From Verrucomicrobiales bacterium (GTDB lineage: Bacteria > Verrucomicrobiota > Verrucomicrobiia > Verrucomicrobiales > DEV007), in NCBI GenBank assembly GCA_021648365.1, contig JAKISY010000003.1, positions 54,129 to 118,128 of the forward strand: a stretch of DNA of 64,000 nucleotides. The letters are read 5' to 3'. Under the pieces are notes generated by a model. The model had not been told where the DNA came from. It ran no database searches and saw only the letters and a program-made list of their open reading frames with translations. A program made the position numbers and the translations under genes. This document shows positions 24,361 to 34,097 of this stretch, one piece after another. The stretch's first letter is position 1, and every line of letters starts with the position of its first letter.

Positions 24361-25968
24361 ATGATTCATCCCCTGCGCCTAGCTGCGCTATCCACTTCTT
24401 ACTGGAGAAAACGAGTGTTCCTCCTCTCTGCGTGCTTGCTGTGGTGCTTTTGCTTGCAGGGTCACGCGGTAGAATCCAAGCGACCTAACATCGTTCTCAT
24501 CATGGCTGACGACCTGGGTTTTGCCGACCTTGGCTGTTACGGATCCGAAATCAAAACGCCCAATCTCGACGCTATCGCGGGGCAGGGATTGAGATTCACC
24601 CAATTTTATAATACCGCCAAATGCCATTCCTCTCGTGTATCTTTACTGACCGGACTCTATTGCGATCAAGCTGGTGGCGCAAAGTTGAACCGAGGTGCTA
24701 CCATCGCTGAAGTGCTTTCGAAAGCGGGTTATTCCACTGCCATGGTTGGCAAATGGCACCTTGAGCAACAGCCTACGGATTTTGGTTTTGAGCGCTATTG
24801 GGGGCACCTTTCGGGGGCGACCAATTTTTTTACTGGTGATGATACTTTTCGACTCAATGGTGAGAAATGGGAAGTTCCTAAAATGCTCAACGGGCGTCCC
24901 TTTTACACCACCCATGCTGTCACCGATTTTGCACTCGATTTTTTGGAAGAGGCGACGGCAAAGGATCAACCTTTTTTGCTCTATACCGCCTATAATGCGC
25001 CGCATTATCCGCTGCAAGCCCCCGAAAGTGAGGTCAAAAAATACCAAGGTCGTTATGATGCGGGCTGGGATCAATTACGGATCGCAAGGCACCAACGCCA
25101 AGTGGTATCGGGTCTTCTTCCGGCTAAATGGAAACTCAGTCCACGCCCGGATCACATTCCTGCATGGGATAGTCTGAGTAAGGAAGAGCAGCGCTGGGAA
25201 GCGCAGCGTATGGAAGTTTACGCTGCCATGGTCGATATCTTGGATCAAAATGTTGGCCGCCTAGTGGATTATCTGAAAAAGAAAAACCTCTATCACAACA
25301 CACTTTTCCTATTTTGCTCAGACAACGGTGCTTGCCCTTTCGAACGCACCCGAGGGCGTAAGCTCAAACCTTGGGATGCTAATTCCTACTGGACCTACGA
25401 TGCTGGCTGGGCCTGTGCAGGTAATACGCCTTTTCGACTCTACAAACAAAACCAACATGAAGGCGGTATTTCTTCGCCACTTATTGTGCATTGGCCAGAG
25501 GGGCTGAAAACCAAGCCGGGTTCGATCACCGATCAACCCGCACATTTGATCGATTTCATGGCTACTTTTATCGATCTCGCTGATGCTGACTATCCTAAAC
25601 AAATCGGCGAGCGCCATATCGATCCGTTGCAAGGCAAATCGTTGCTGCCGATTTTCAAGGGTGAAACCCGCACCCCGCATGAGACGCTCTATTTTCATTA
25701 CGCCAATGATCGAGCCTTGCGCCAGGGTGCGTGGAAAATTGCATCTGCCAAACGTGGTCGCTGGGAGCTTTATAACCTCGATGATGATCGCACCGAAATG
25801 AACGATCTGTCCGCACAGCATCCGCAGCGAGTGGCATCTATGTCCAAAGAATGGTTTCGCATCGCCCAAGACGTCGAACGCTTGAAAGGCAAACAACTTG
25901 CTCCTGTTGGGAAAAAGCTTAAAAAACTCAAATTCCGTAAAGACACCAGCTCGGGATCTGCGAGGTAA
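24361..25968 (+). CDS. Cys-type sulfatase, secreted
   Basis: The protein has a signal peptide (about 20-35) and then a type I sulfatase domain. RPNIVLIMADDLGFADLGCYG gives the metal-binding Asp pair (Asp50, Asp51), and CHSSR (Cys88 to Arg92) is the core that is converted to formylglycine. Further metal and substrate sites lie in VGKWHL and FCSDNGACPF. I chose the ATG at 24361 because the upstream in-frame GTG at 24301 adds a non-signal-like leader. Substrate cannot be read from sequence; sulfated polysaccharides are typical for this phylum. It stands alone downstream of the nirK operon. Confidence 0.9.
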   Translation: MIHPLRLAALSTSYWRKRVFLLSACLLWCFCLQGHAVESKRPNIVLIMADDLGFADLGCYGSEIKTPNLDAIAGQGLRFTQFYNTAKCHSSRVSLLTGLYCDQAGGAKLNRGATIAEVLSKAGYSTAMVGKWHLEQQPTDFGFERYWGHLSGATNFFTGDDTFRLNGEKWEVPKMLNGRPFYTTHAVTDFALDFLEEATAKDQPFLLYTAYNAPHYPLQAPESEVKKYQGRYDAGWDQLRIARHQRQVVSGLLPAKWKLSPRPDHIPAWDSLSKEEQRWEAQRMEVYAAMVDILDQNVGRLVDYLKKKNLYHNTLFLFCSDNGACPFERTRGRKLKPWDANSYWTYDAGWACAGNTPFRLYKQNQHEGGISSPLIVHWPEGLKTKPGSITDQPAHLIDFMATFIDLADADYPKQIGERHIDPLQGKSLLPIFKGETRTPHETLYFHYANDRALRQGAWKIASAKRGRWELYNLDDDRTEMNDLSAQHPQRVASMSKEWFRIAQDVERLKGKQLAPVGKKLKKLKFRKDTSSGSAR

Positions 25969-26169
25969 TCTCAGACTTTACTAACTGGTATTATAATTAT
26001 AGGCTTCGGCTATCTGCTCCCGTGGATGTGAGATTCTGCTTAGATTATTCTAAGGCTTGAGTGATTGCCGTGCGCTCTTTCAGAAAAGCTGCGTCAAGCC
26101 GCAGCACTCCAAAAAAAGTGAACAGTGACTTCTTGAAAATGGCGCTGCAACGCTTAGGTATAGGGAGTT

Positions 26170-28467
26170 ATGAGAAAACAAAAAAAGGACGTATTTGCAA
26201 CTGCGGGAGTAGTGGCTTCTCTTTTTCTATTTGCGAGCACTGCTTTTTTTGCGACGCTTCAAGCTAGGGAGGTTGAGTATCGCCTTAATGTTGCAGAAAA
26301 GCAGGTTCATTTCTCCGACAAGGTTGTCATGGGCATTGGCATCAATGGTTCCATCCCTGCGCCGGTTTTGCGTTTTCGGGAGGGTGACACGGCGGTCATC
26401 CATGTTAAGAACAGCTTGGATCAACCCACTTCGCTGCATTGGCATGGACTGCTTGTTCCACCGTTGCAAGATGGAGTCCCCTATATAAGTTTTCTTCCGA
26501 TCCAACCGCATGCCACCAAAACGTATCGTTTTCCCATACGGCAAGCAGGCACCTACTGGTATCATTCTCATACCGGCCTCCAAGAACAACAGGGGCTTTA
26601 TGGTGCCATCGTCATCTCACCTAGGAAGCATGATGTATCATCGGTAAGTGAGCACGTCGTCATGCTTTCCGATTGGGCGGATCGCGCTCCATCCGCGACC
26701 ATGCGACTGCTTCGCCGAGGTTCTGAATATATGGGGGTGAGGAAAAAAACTGCACAAAGTCTATTAGGTGCATGGAAGACTGAACGCATCGCCCAGTTTT
26801 GGAAACGCGAAGCGATGAGGATGCCCCCGATGGATCTGGCCGACGTCGCCTATGATGCGTTTCTGATCAATGGGCAACCCTCATCTGTCTTCAATGCTCG
26901 TGCGGGCGATACGGTCAAGCTGCGCATCGTCAACGGTGGAACCAGCACAAATTTCCATCTTCAATATGCTGGAGGCCCCATGACTATTGTATCGGCTGAT
27001 GGTCAGGACGTGCGTCCTTACCGATTAAACGAACCTCTTTTTATCGCTGTGGCAGAGACTTACGATGTCATCGTAAAAGTTCCTGAGAATGGATCCTATG
27101 AGTTTGCCAGCACTGCGCAAGACGGGTCAGGGCGTGCCTCACTTTGGATTGGTTCTGGAGAAAAACATGCTGCGGCTCCTATGCCGCAACCCTTTGTTTA
27201 CGACCCTATGAAAATGTTTGGTTGGAAAAAAATGCTTGCCCTCACTCCTGCGGGCACCATGGGGATCACGGATTCATCCGTCAGCATGGGCATGCATGAT
27301 CAACCTGGATCCAATATGAAGATGCAAGGCATGAAAGTGTCTGCTTCACCCGCAATGGCCAATGCGATGCCAAAAGCGGGTATGCCTAAGATGGGCAACA
27401 TGAGTCAAATTCATAACAATCCCAAAAGATGGTATGACTTCCTGCTGCGTGAGGATGCTGCACGTTTTTCCAAACTTGCTAAGGGCGGCGTGGCGTCAAC
27501 CCTCCGTCCGTTTCCGCCCTACAAACATCTTAAAAGTATTCATAAAACATCTTTCGAAAATAGCTCTCCAGTTAGGGAGGTTCGTCTCACTCTTGATGGT
27601 GATATGAACCGTTACATTTGGATGTTTAATAACCAAATACTGAAACCCGGAAACGATATCAAAATCAATGAAGGGGAAGTGGTTCGCTTCATTTTCATCA
27701 ATCGCACGATGATGCATCACCCCTTGCACCTTCACGGGCACTTTTTTCGTGTCATCAACGGTCAGGGGGATTACTCGCCGCTCAAACACACGGTTAATGT
27801 GGCACCCATGGAAACTACTGCCATCGAGTTTAAGGCTAACGAAAAAGGGGATTGGTTTTTCCACTGCCATTTGCTTTACCACGTCAAGGCAGGCATGGCG
27901 CGAGTCGTGCGCTACAACAACTTTACGGCGAGTGCTGATGTCGAAGCGAATAGAGGTGCGATTTATCACAACTCATGGTATCTTTTTGGCTTTGCTGATG
28001 TCTTGAGCAATATGTCTCAAGGGGCTGTCCGCTATGAAAATGCAGCTCACATTTTCACTTTGGAATGGGAAGCGGGATGGCAAGGGGTGCAAGGAACTGA
28101 GTGGGAAACTCAATTCACTTACGACCGTTACTTCAATCGTTTCACCTCAGTTTTTGCGGGTGTTTACATGGAGGGGCTCAACGCCTCTCGAGAAGCTGAT
28201 CGATTGATTGCGGGCATCCGTTACTTGCTGCCGCTCAATCTTTCTACCTCCGCTTGGGTGGGTTCCGATGGAGAAGCTCGCATCACGCTAGGCAGAGAAC
28301 TGATGCTTACCCCGCGTCTCAGTGTTTTTGGTGATCTTGAATACGACACTCTCGACTACTGGTCCACTCAAGCGGGGCTTTCCTACATGCTCAATCAATA
28401 CGCTTCCGCCACCGCCCTATGGGATAGTAACTACGGCGTTGGTGCTGGAGTCACAATTTCATTTTAA
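26170..28467 (+). CDS. Multicopper oxidase (CopA type) fused to a CopB-like outer-membrane barrel
   Basis: The 765-residue protein has an export segment (about 9-30) and a three-cupredoxin copper oxidase with all four copper motifs: HWHG (90-93), HSH (132-134), HPLHLHGH (517-524) and HCHLLYHVKAGM (565-576). A Met-rich insert (about 371-412, many M.M and GM pairs) resembles the copper-binding part of CopA. From about residue 585 the protein continues into roughly 180 residues like CopB (HNSWYLFGFADVLSNMSQG, LEWEAGW, WVGSDGEARITLG, ending GVTISF), normally a separate outer-membrane protein. The fusion would tie copper oxidation to the outer membrane. It oxidises or sequesters Cu(I) and fits the neighbouring copper enzymes. 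Confidence 0.9.
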   Translation: MRKQKKDVFATAGVVASLFLFASTAFFATLQAREVEYRLNVAEKQVHFSDKVVMGIGINGSIPAPVLRFREGDTAVIHVKNSLDQPTSLHWHGLLVPPLQDGVPYISFLPIQPHATKTYRFPIRQAGTYWYHSHTGLQEQQGLYGAIVISPRKHDVSSVSEHVVMLSDWADRAPSATMRLLRRGSEYMGVRKKTAQSLLGAWKTERIAQFWKREAMRMPPMDLADVAYDAFLINGQPSSVFNARAGDTVKLRIVNGGTSTNFHLQYAGGPMTIVSADGQDVRPYRLNEPLFIAVAETYDVIVKVPENGSYEFASTAQDGSGRASLWIGSGEKHAAAPMPQPFVYDPMKMFGWKKMLALTPAGTMGITDSSVSMGMHDQPGSNMKMQGMKVSASPAMANAMPKAGMPKMGNMSQIHNNPKRWYDFLLREDAARFSKLAKGGVASTLRPFPPYKHLKSIHKTSFENSSPVREVRLTLDGDMNRYIWMFNNQILKPGNDIKINEGEVVRFIFINRTMMHHPLHLHGHFFRVINGQGDYSPLKHTVNVAPMETTAIEFKANEKGDWFFHCHLLYHVKAGMARVVRYNNFTASADVEANRGAIYHNSWYLFGFADVLSNMSQGAVRYENAAHIFTLEWEAGWQGVQGTEWETQFTYDRYFNRFTSVFAGVYMEGLNASREADRLIAGIRYLLPLNLSTSAWVGSDGEARITLGRELMLTPRLSVFGDLEYDTLDYWSTQAGLSYMLNQYASATALWDSNYGVGAGVTISF

Positions 28468-28674
28468 TGTGTGGAGCAATCTCGAATTTTGTATGGACGA
28501 GTTAAGATCTTTCACTGAGATTATAGCTGTAGCGAGTCGTTCTAGTGGAGGTGATTTATTCGAGGGGGGCTTTGCACCAAGTGGGGTGTTGGTGGACTTG
28601 AAAAAGTGAAATCAAGTCTTGTGGCATAGTGTCTTCTTGAAAAATATAGACCAGAGGCTTAGGTGTAGGCATCT

Positions 28675-31600
28675 ATGAGAACACTTTTACTAGTTGGTTT
28701 TTTTATCTGCATGGGGCTGGGTCGGGTGATGGCGGCTTCGGACTTCGATACGCTGATTCCTTATCCTCGGGAGATCGCTGCAGCGGGGGAGGTGCTGGAG
28801 CTAGAGGGATTCCAAATCGTGATTGGGCCGTCGGTTCAGGCGAAGCTCGGGGCGGAGGAGATCAACCAACGCGTGGTTTCTCTTGGTGAGAAGGCGCTGC
28901 AGATCGTTAAGTTGGGTGAGGTTCTGCCTACGGGGAATCTGATCATCCTCATCACTGTGGATGCGGCGCCGGCAGTGAAACTTCTCCCGGAGCCAGTTCG
29001 CGCTGCGCAAAAATCGCAAGCTCAAGCTTATGTGATTCGCACTCAGAAGAATGAGGAGGGGGCGACGCATTTGTGGTTGGTGGGTAATGATAAACAAGGC
29101 ACGCTTTATGCGGCAGTGACGGCGCGTCAGCTTATCCAGCCAACGCAAGGCGGCGAGCTCAGCTTGCGACCGGCGAACATCACGGATTGGCCAGATTTCA
29201 AAAAACGTCAGTTGGGCTATCCGATGAGCGAACCTCGGCGAGGTTTGTGGTATGCTTTGAGGCAACAGGAAGCTCAAGGTAAGGTGGAGTTAGCTCGTGA
29301 AACGGCCAAGCAATGGGTAGAGCGTAAGAAAAAACATTACGACTGGATGTTGCGGGCAAAGATCAATTGGGCATGGAGTCATTCTTTTTTGAAACCCAGT
29401 CAGTTTGGCGACAAAACTCAGATTGCCCAAGCTGCCTTCAAAGAGATCCATCAATACGGTCTGGCTCGTGGGATTCGCACGATGATGTCGGCAACGACGG
29501 CGGTGGGGCGATTCCCGCAAGATAAGGATAATCCGGATTTTAAGCAGGTGGCTTATCACAGCTCACATTATCGCTATTTCTGTTGGTCGCGATTGAGTTA
29601 CCATGAGAAAAAAGCGAAACGCACTGCGCAGATTGTAGCGAATGCCGGCTATAAGGGCTTTTATCTACATGCTGCGGATGGCGGTGGTTGGCGCAATCCT
29701 GGTTTGTGGAATGATCGCTGTGATTTGTGCAAAAAAACTTACGGAGACGACCATGCTAAGGCGGATGCGGTGGTTTTTGGTATTTACTACAGGGAGATTC
29801 GCAAGTTGGTGCCGGACTGCGAGTTTGTCACGGTGGTCTATCCCTATTCGCCAGAGCAACTCGACGCGGATCTGGTTTACGCCGACGTGAGCAAAGAGAT
29901 GGGGGCGGGTGACGGGGCTAGGAAAGTAGCGCAAGCAGAAACACGCAAGTTGGTGGAATTCGTGAAGCGCTTGGATGAGTTGTTACCGAAAGATATACTG
30001 GTCACGGTGCGTGAGTCCGAGCGGCTGCCGTTTGACCGGATGCGTGCGGCTTGGGGAAAGCGTAACTTCCACACTTATTTTGAATACGCTTACTGGAAGG
30101 GCTGGCAGCCTTATTTCACTACGACGCCCTTGTGGACGCGGTCGATGTATTACCCGAAACATGATGACATGCTGTTTGGTAACTTGAGTGGCTTAGGTTG
30201 GCGTGAGTTCACTGAATTGTTGGGAGCTGAGTGTGCGTGGAATGTCAATCGCCCTGGGGCGAAGGATTTCTCGGAGGCGATGTGGAAGGATTTGGGGATA
30301 CGTTCAGCTCCGCCGTTGCAGCGCAAGACCTTTGCTGATCGAGCAGCGCGTTTTTGGTTTGGATCGCAGATGGGGCCGCTCATTGCACCAGCTTTTGCGG
30401 AAAATATCAGCCACTCGTTCATTGCTTTTCCAGAGAAGATTCTTGAGCGAGATCCTGTGGATGATGCTCCGCTTATCATGCAAGGGCAGGCGGAAGCTGC
30501 TGGGCGGGCTGTGAAATCCTTGGATCTGGCGCGTAAACTCCAGGAGAAGAAGGGAATATTGGCGGGCGAGGATTTGGGATTCATGCTCAATATGTATTTG
30601 ATGACTCATGGGGCACATATCACGGCGAGTCATCGGGCGCGGGTGATGGAGGTGCAGCGGGCGATTGGGCGTGGGGAACGGGATCAGTGCCAGCAAATAC
30701 TGGGGCTGGCGCAGAAGGAGCTGAAGCAGGCGGCACTTCGTTGGCAGAGTATCTATGAGAGTGTGAACAAAAAAGAGTTGATGTATCACTACACACGCAG
30801 ACGAAGTAACCCACACAGCTACCTTTCTAGTCTTGAATTTGAAGAGTTTGAAAAAGAGATCGCGGCTTTGGCTGGCAGTTTCGAGCAGAAGATCACCGCG
30901 CGAACCATGCCGGCGTGGTTTTTACGGGATTTGCCACGACGCAGGTTGAGTTTTGTTCGTAGTAGTGATCAGATGGTCATCGATGGCAAACTCAGTGAGG
31001 CAACTTGGGCAGCGGCTCAGCCGGCGAGCAATTTTATTCGTGAGGATCGCCTGCAGTTAGAAGCTAGAGAAACTCGGGCGCGTTTGGCTTATGATGATAA
31101 GAATATCTATGTGGCATTTGAGTGCAGTGATGCGGATGGTCGGGATGAGGTGAGCTTTTCCATTGCTCGGGATAAAAAAGTTCCGAGTAAAGGGCAAGCG
31201 ACTGAGAGTCGACGTTGGGTGGTGTCTGAGGATGGATCGCAGACAGCTACGCATTTTATCGCATCTCCCTATCATGCGACATTCGGAGGCAAGGCTGTGG
31301 AGGCACAAATAGTTATTGATAAAAACTGGCATAGTCAGGTACAAATTAAGACTTCAAAGCGAAGTGATATTTGGATCGTAGAAATGGCGATTCCTATTGC
31401 AGAATTGGGAGTCAAGGCGAGATCAGGAAGTTCTTGTGTGGTGCAACTTTCACGTAAGGCTGGGGCGGAGAGGGTTAGTTATTCTTTTCTCGATGGTGGA
31501 GAAGCTGTCGATTTGCAGTATTTTGTTCTGAGTGAGTTTTCTAGTCAAAAAAACAATCTGACTCCGATTCAGTTGGGATTAGAAATGCAGGATTTGAATT

Positions 31601-32622
31601 TTCGACATGAGACGATCGGTAGTGGAGCTGGCACGGTTATCAAGGGGGAGCTTAGTATCTTGAGTGACCGTCCGCTGCATCGGGTGAAGGTGTCGCTTAC
31701 TGCCAGTGACGGGCTTCGGGTCTTGGGGAAGATGTCTTATCCAGTTCAAGAGCGAGTGCCGCTGATCTGGCGTCCGGAGGACAAGTTTATGATGCGTTTT
31801 GCAGAAGAGGTGCCAGGAGTGGTGGTGCGGTTCAAAGTGACTGCCGACGAGGGGCAATGGCAGTTCTCGCGGCGCTTTGGGTCGCCTCGTCGTATGGAAA
31901 AGCCGCCGGAGGAGCTTTTCACTAAGGGCTTAGGTGAGGGTGAGGCGCTTAATTTTCCGATGCACTTCGCATCACCTGGACCGGCGGAAACTCCGTGGGA
32001 TGAAGGAACGATTGAGTTCTGGGTGAAACCGAAGTGGACTCCTTTGCCACGACTTACGGGACCGCGTGGAACTATTGAGCACGCTTTTATTCACATGGGG
32101 CCGATACGCCCTGAGCATCCGACGCTTGCTAATGTCAATGCTTTGGCTTTGACCTATAGTGCGAGTGGTCATCTGAGTGCTTCTTTGACAAGTGCGCGCT
32201 ACCGTCACCGCGCAGCTTCTGCGAATATCAGAGATTGGAAGGCGGAGCAGTGGCATCACGTGGCGATGCAATGGAAGCTTGATGATGGAGGGAAGACGAC
32301 GGTGCAGCTCTATGTGGATGGCAAACTGGCATCGACTGAGACCTACGCGTCGCCAAAAGCGGGTGCTGCGGAACCCTTGCTGCCGACGAAGTTCCGGCCA
32401 CCGATCCAGATCGGCTCGATGAATACTGGGGTTCGCCCTGCGGATGCGGCGATGGATGAGTTGCGCATCAGTTCACGCCGTCGTTATGATGCAGAATTTA
32501 AGCCTGCTAAACGATTTTCTAGTGATGAATCAACCTTGGCGCTGTTCCACTTTGATGGCAATCTCGAGGGGGAAGCGGCGAGTGGTGATGCGATCAATGC
32601 TAGGCATGGGGCGGCGCAGTAA
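28675..32622 (+). CDS. Large secreted glycosidase-like multidomain protein
   Basis: The 1315-residue protein has a signal peptide (to about 21). Residues 25-155 form a GH20b-like domain as found before hexosaminidase-type catalytic domains (PYPREI, then LWLVGNDKQGTLYAAVTARQL). Residues 170-600 form a TIM-barrel-like part with PDCEFVTVVYPYSP and TYFEYAYWKGW; I cannot name the catalytic residues. About 757-955 is a CBM9/DOMON-like domain (IDGKLSEATWAAAQ, RLAYDDKNIYVAFECSD). About 1090-1300 is a LamG/concanavalin-like domain (EGTIEFWVKP, WHHVAMQWKL, MDELRIS). It likely attacks complex glycans outside the cytoplasm, alongside the sulfatase. Confidence 0.7.
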   Translation: MRTLLLVGFFICMGLGRVMAASDFDTLIPYPREIAAAGEVLELEGFQIVIGPSVQAKLGAEEINQRVVSLGEKALQIVKLGEVLPTGNLIILITVDAAPAVKLLPEPVRAAQKSQAQAYVIRTQKNEEGATHLWLVGNDKQGTLYAAVTARQLIQPTQGGELSLRPANITDWPDFKKRQLGYPMSEPRRGLWYALRQQEAQGKVELARETAKQWVERKKKHYDWMLRAKINWAWSHSFLKPSQFGDKTQIAQAAFKEIHQYGLARGIRTMMSATTAVGRFPQDKDNPDFKQVAYHSSHYRYFCWSRLSYHEKKAKRTAQIVANAGYKGFYLHAADGGGWRNPGLWNDRCDLCKKTYGDDHAKADAVVFGIYYREIRKLVPDCEFVTVVYPYSPEQLDADLVYADVSKEMGAGDGARKVAQAETRKLVEFVKRLDELLPKDILVTVRESERLPFDRMRAAWGKRNFHTYFEYAYWKGWQPYFTTTPLWTRSMYYPKHDDMLFGNLSGLGWREFTELLGAECAWNVNRPGAKDFSEAMWKDLGIRSAPPLQRKTFADRAARFWFGSQMGPLIAPAFAENISHSFIAFPEKILERDPVDDAPLIMQGQAEAAGRAVKSLDLARKLQEKKGILAGEDLGFMLNMYLMTHGAHITASHRARVMEVQRAIGRGERDQCQQILGLAQKELKQAALRWQSIYESVNKKELMYHYTRRRSNPHSYLSSLEFEEFEKEIAALAGSFEQKITARTMPAWFLRDLPRRRLSFVRSSDQMVIDGKLSEATWAAAQPASNFIREDRLQLEARETRARLAYDDKNIYVAFECSDADGRDEVSFSIARDKKVPSKGQATESRRWVVSEDGSQTATHFIASPYHATFGGKAVEAQIVIDKNWHSQVQIKTSKRSDIWIVEMAIPIAELGVKARSGSSCVVQLSRKAGAERVSYSFLDGGEAVDLQYFVLSEFSSQKNNLTPIQLGLEMQDLNFRHETIGSGAGTVIKGELSILSDRPLHRVKVSLTASDGLRVLGKMSYPVQERVPLIWRPEDKFMMRFAEEVPGVVVRFKVTADEGQWQFSRRFGSPRRMEKPPEELFTKGLGEGEALNFPMHFASPGPAETPWDEGTIEFWVKPKWTPLPRLTGPRGTIEHAFIHMGPIRPEHPTLANVNALALTYSASGHLSASLTSARYRHRAASANIRDWKAEQWHHVAMQWKLDDGGKTTVQLYVDGKLASTETYASPKAGAAEPLLPTKFRPPIQIGSMNTGVRPADAAMDELRISSRRRYDAEFKPAKRFSSDESTLALFHFDGNLEGEAASGDAINARHGAAQ

Positions 32623-32680
32623 TTTGCTGTGATGTGAAAAAAGTAAAATTTGAGCAAGCTCGCTGCTGAAAGGTTAGGAA

Positions 32681-32744
32681 GAGTGGGTGTCCTCACCCGC
32701 CGATTGTGTGAGGTGGGAAGGGCAGCGGGTGAGGACACCTACTC
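32681..32744. repeat. Long imperfect inverted repeat (20-bp arms)
   Basis: The left arm at 32681-32700 and the right arm at 32725-32744 pair over 20 bp with one mismatch, around a 24-base centre. The core reads GTGTCCTCACCCGC and its complement. It lies between two convergent genes and is too long for a typical terminator. It may be a dispersed palindromic element of the REP kind. Confidence 0.6.
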
Positions 32745-32761
32745 TACTTTTAACTAGTTGC

Positions 32762-32793
32762 AAAAAAAACGACGGCTGATAACCGTCGTTTTT
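32762..32793 (-). terminator. Intrinsic terminator of the YHS-globin gene
   Basis: AACGACGG (32768-32775) pairs with CCGTCGTT (32783-32790). Flanking A and T runs allow termination on both strands. It lies 42 bp beyond the stop of the minus-strand globin gene. Confidence 0.85.
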
Positions 32794-32834
32794 AATTTCA
32801 GCTGCGTTGAAGCAGGGTCTGTGAAAGGCTAGGC

Positions 32835-33413
32835 TTAGCTCTTTTTGGTTCCGAGCACAGCATCTTTGGTGGTAGCGATCACTGCCATGACTTTTTCGAT
32901 CAGATCAGGTTTCACTTTTAGCTCTTCCAAGGTTGCTTGCAGGTGGCCTGCGATGACATTGAAGTCGGCTTCGGTGACGTCCATGTTGGCGTGTGCGGCA
33001 CGCATGTCTTTACCTTTGTAGGGGACGGGTGAACCGAGTGCAGCAGAGATGAAGGATTTTTGCTTGCTGTGTTGACGCTTCATGTTGACGTTCTCAAAAA
33101 AGTGATTCACGCGTTTGTCTGACATCACTTTGGTGTAGAAGAGATCGACGGCGGCATCGATGGCTGCTTTGCCACCGATTTGGCTGTAAAGACTTTCCGC
33201 TAGGTCATCTGTGAATTTGGTGCGACAGTCTCCACAGCAAAAAGCGTAGGTTTGATCTTCAAAGTCATAAGTGCACTTGGGATTGACGTCCTTGCCTTTG
33301 ATTGGGCATTTTTCATTTACGGTTTTGGAAGCCTCTTCAGCACTGACTGTGCCAGCGAAGGCGATAGTTGAAGCGAAAATAAAGGCGATCAGAGGCAATG
33401 TTATTTTTTTCAT
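32835..33413 (-). CDS. Exported YHS-truncated haemoglobin fusion
   Basis: The 192-residue protein begins with a signal peptide (MKKITLPLIAFIFASTIAFA). Residues 33-68 form a small YHS/TRASH-like metal-binding unit with CPIKGKDVNPKC and FCCGDC (Cys36, Cys47, Cys59, Cys60, Cys63). Residues 74-185 form a group I truncated haemoglobin: LYSQIGGKAAIDAAVDLFYTKV, RVNHFF, Gln118 in the E helix and the proximal His141 in RAAHANM. Truncated haemoglobins bind O2 and NO and some oxidise NO to nitrate. Export is unusual for this family and would place it where NirK makes NO. It has its own terminator. Confidence 0.85.
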   Translation of the reverse strand: MKKITLPLIAFIFASTIAFAGTVSAEEASKTVNEKCPIKGKDVNPKCTYDFEDQTYAFCCGDCRTKFTDDLAESLYSQIGGKAAIDAAVDLFYTKVMSDKRVNHFFENVNMKRQHSKQKSFISAALGSPVPYKGKDMRAAHANMDVTEADFNVIAGHLQATLEELKVKPDLIEKVMAVIATTKDAVLGTKKS

Positions 33414-33743
33414 AGGTGTGGTTGTATTTTTGAACGGCCAATCATTTGCTATATAAGCAATCGGCGATGGAGAACCGTTAGCGAGACTGTGGGCTTGGGC
33501 AACACTTTTTTTGTGTAGTTGTGCGAAAAAAATGTTGTGGGGACGTTTTGATGCTGCTAAAGCGAAAGAAGGTAATAGCGAGCGAGGCGCTCCAATGGGA
33601 GGCTTGATATAAAAATGGGCAACTATTTGGGTGCCTGAACCATTCTAGGCTATGTCCTGACCATAAGGACACTAGGTAACAACAGCGAGACGCGTCGCTG
33701 GACTGGTTTTGATCTGGGGTTTTTCCTCTTAGTAGAGGGGCGT

Positions 33744-33821
33744 TTACAAAACTCCTAACAATCTGAGCACTACTACGATTACAACGACGGTCAATGCTGT
33801 TCCGATTAATCCTTTTAACAT
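33744..33821 (-). CDS. Possible 25-residue hydrophobic peptide
   Basis: A short frame encodes MLKGLIGTALTVVVIVVVLR then LLGVL and a stop. It is one uninterrupted membrane helix with a Lys near the N-terminus, like many small bacterial membrane peptides. No Shine-Dalgarno match is seen. The rest of the 650-bp gap between the globin gene and the DUF2167 gene (33414-34061) shows no other gene that I can support. Confidence 0.35.
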   Translation of the reverse strand: MLKGLIGTALTVVVIVVVLRLLGVL

Positions 33822-34097
33822 AATATCAATATTGGGTTCGAAAACTATGATGAACAAGATTTAACTGTATGGCAATACTTTAATTGTGAGAGCATTGTGT
33901 TGCAATCCGTTGGCGATAGCAATGCGGAGGTCATAGTAGTTACTGGTATGGTCGCTTTGAAGTCGGATTCTCGTAATTATAATGAGGTAAGGCGTCTCTA
34001 TACGCAATTTTAAGAGCTGAGTCTAGCTTGGGGATAATCTAACAAAAGAGCAAAAGAAGGCTTGCTATTAGTCGGTATTTTACCTTCAGTGGTGAGC

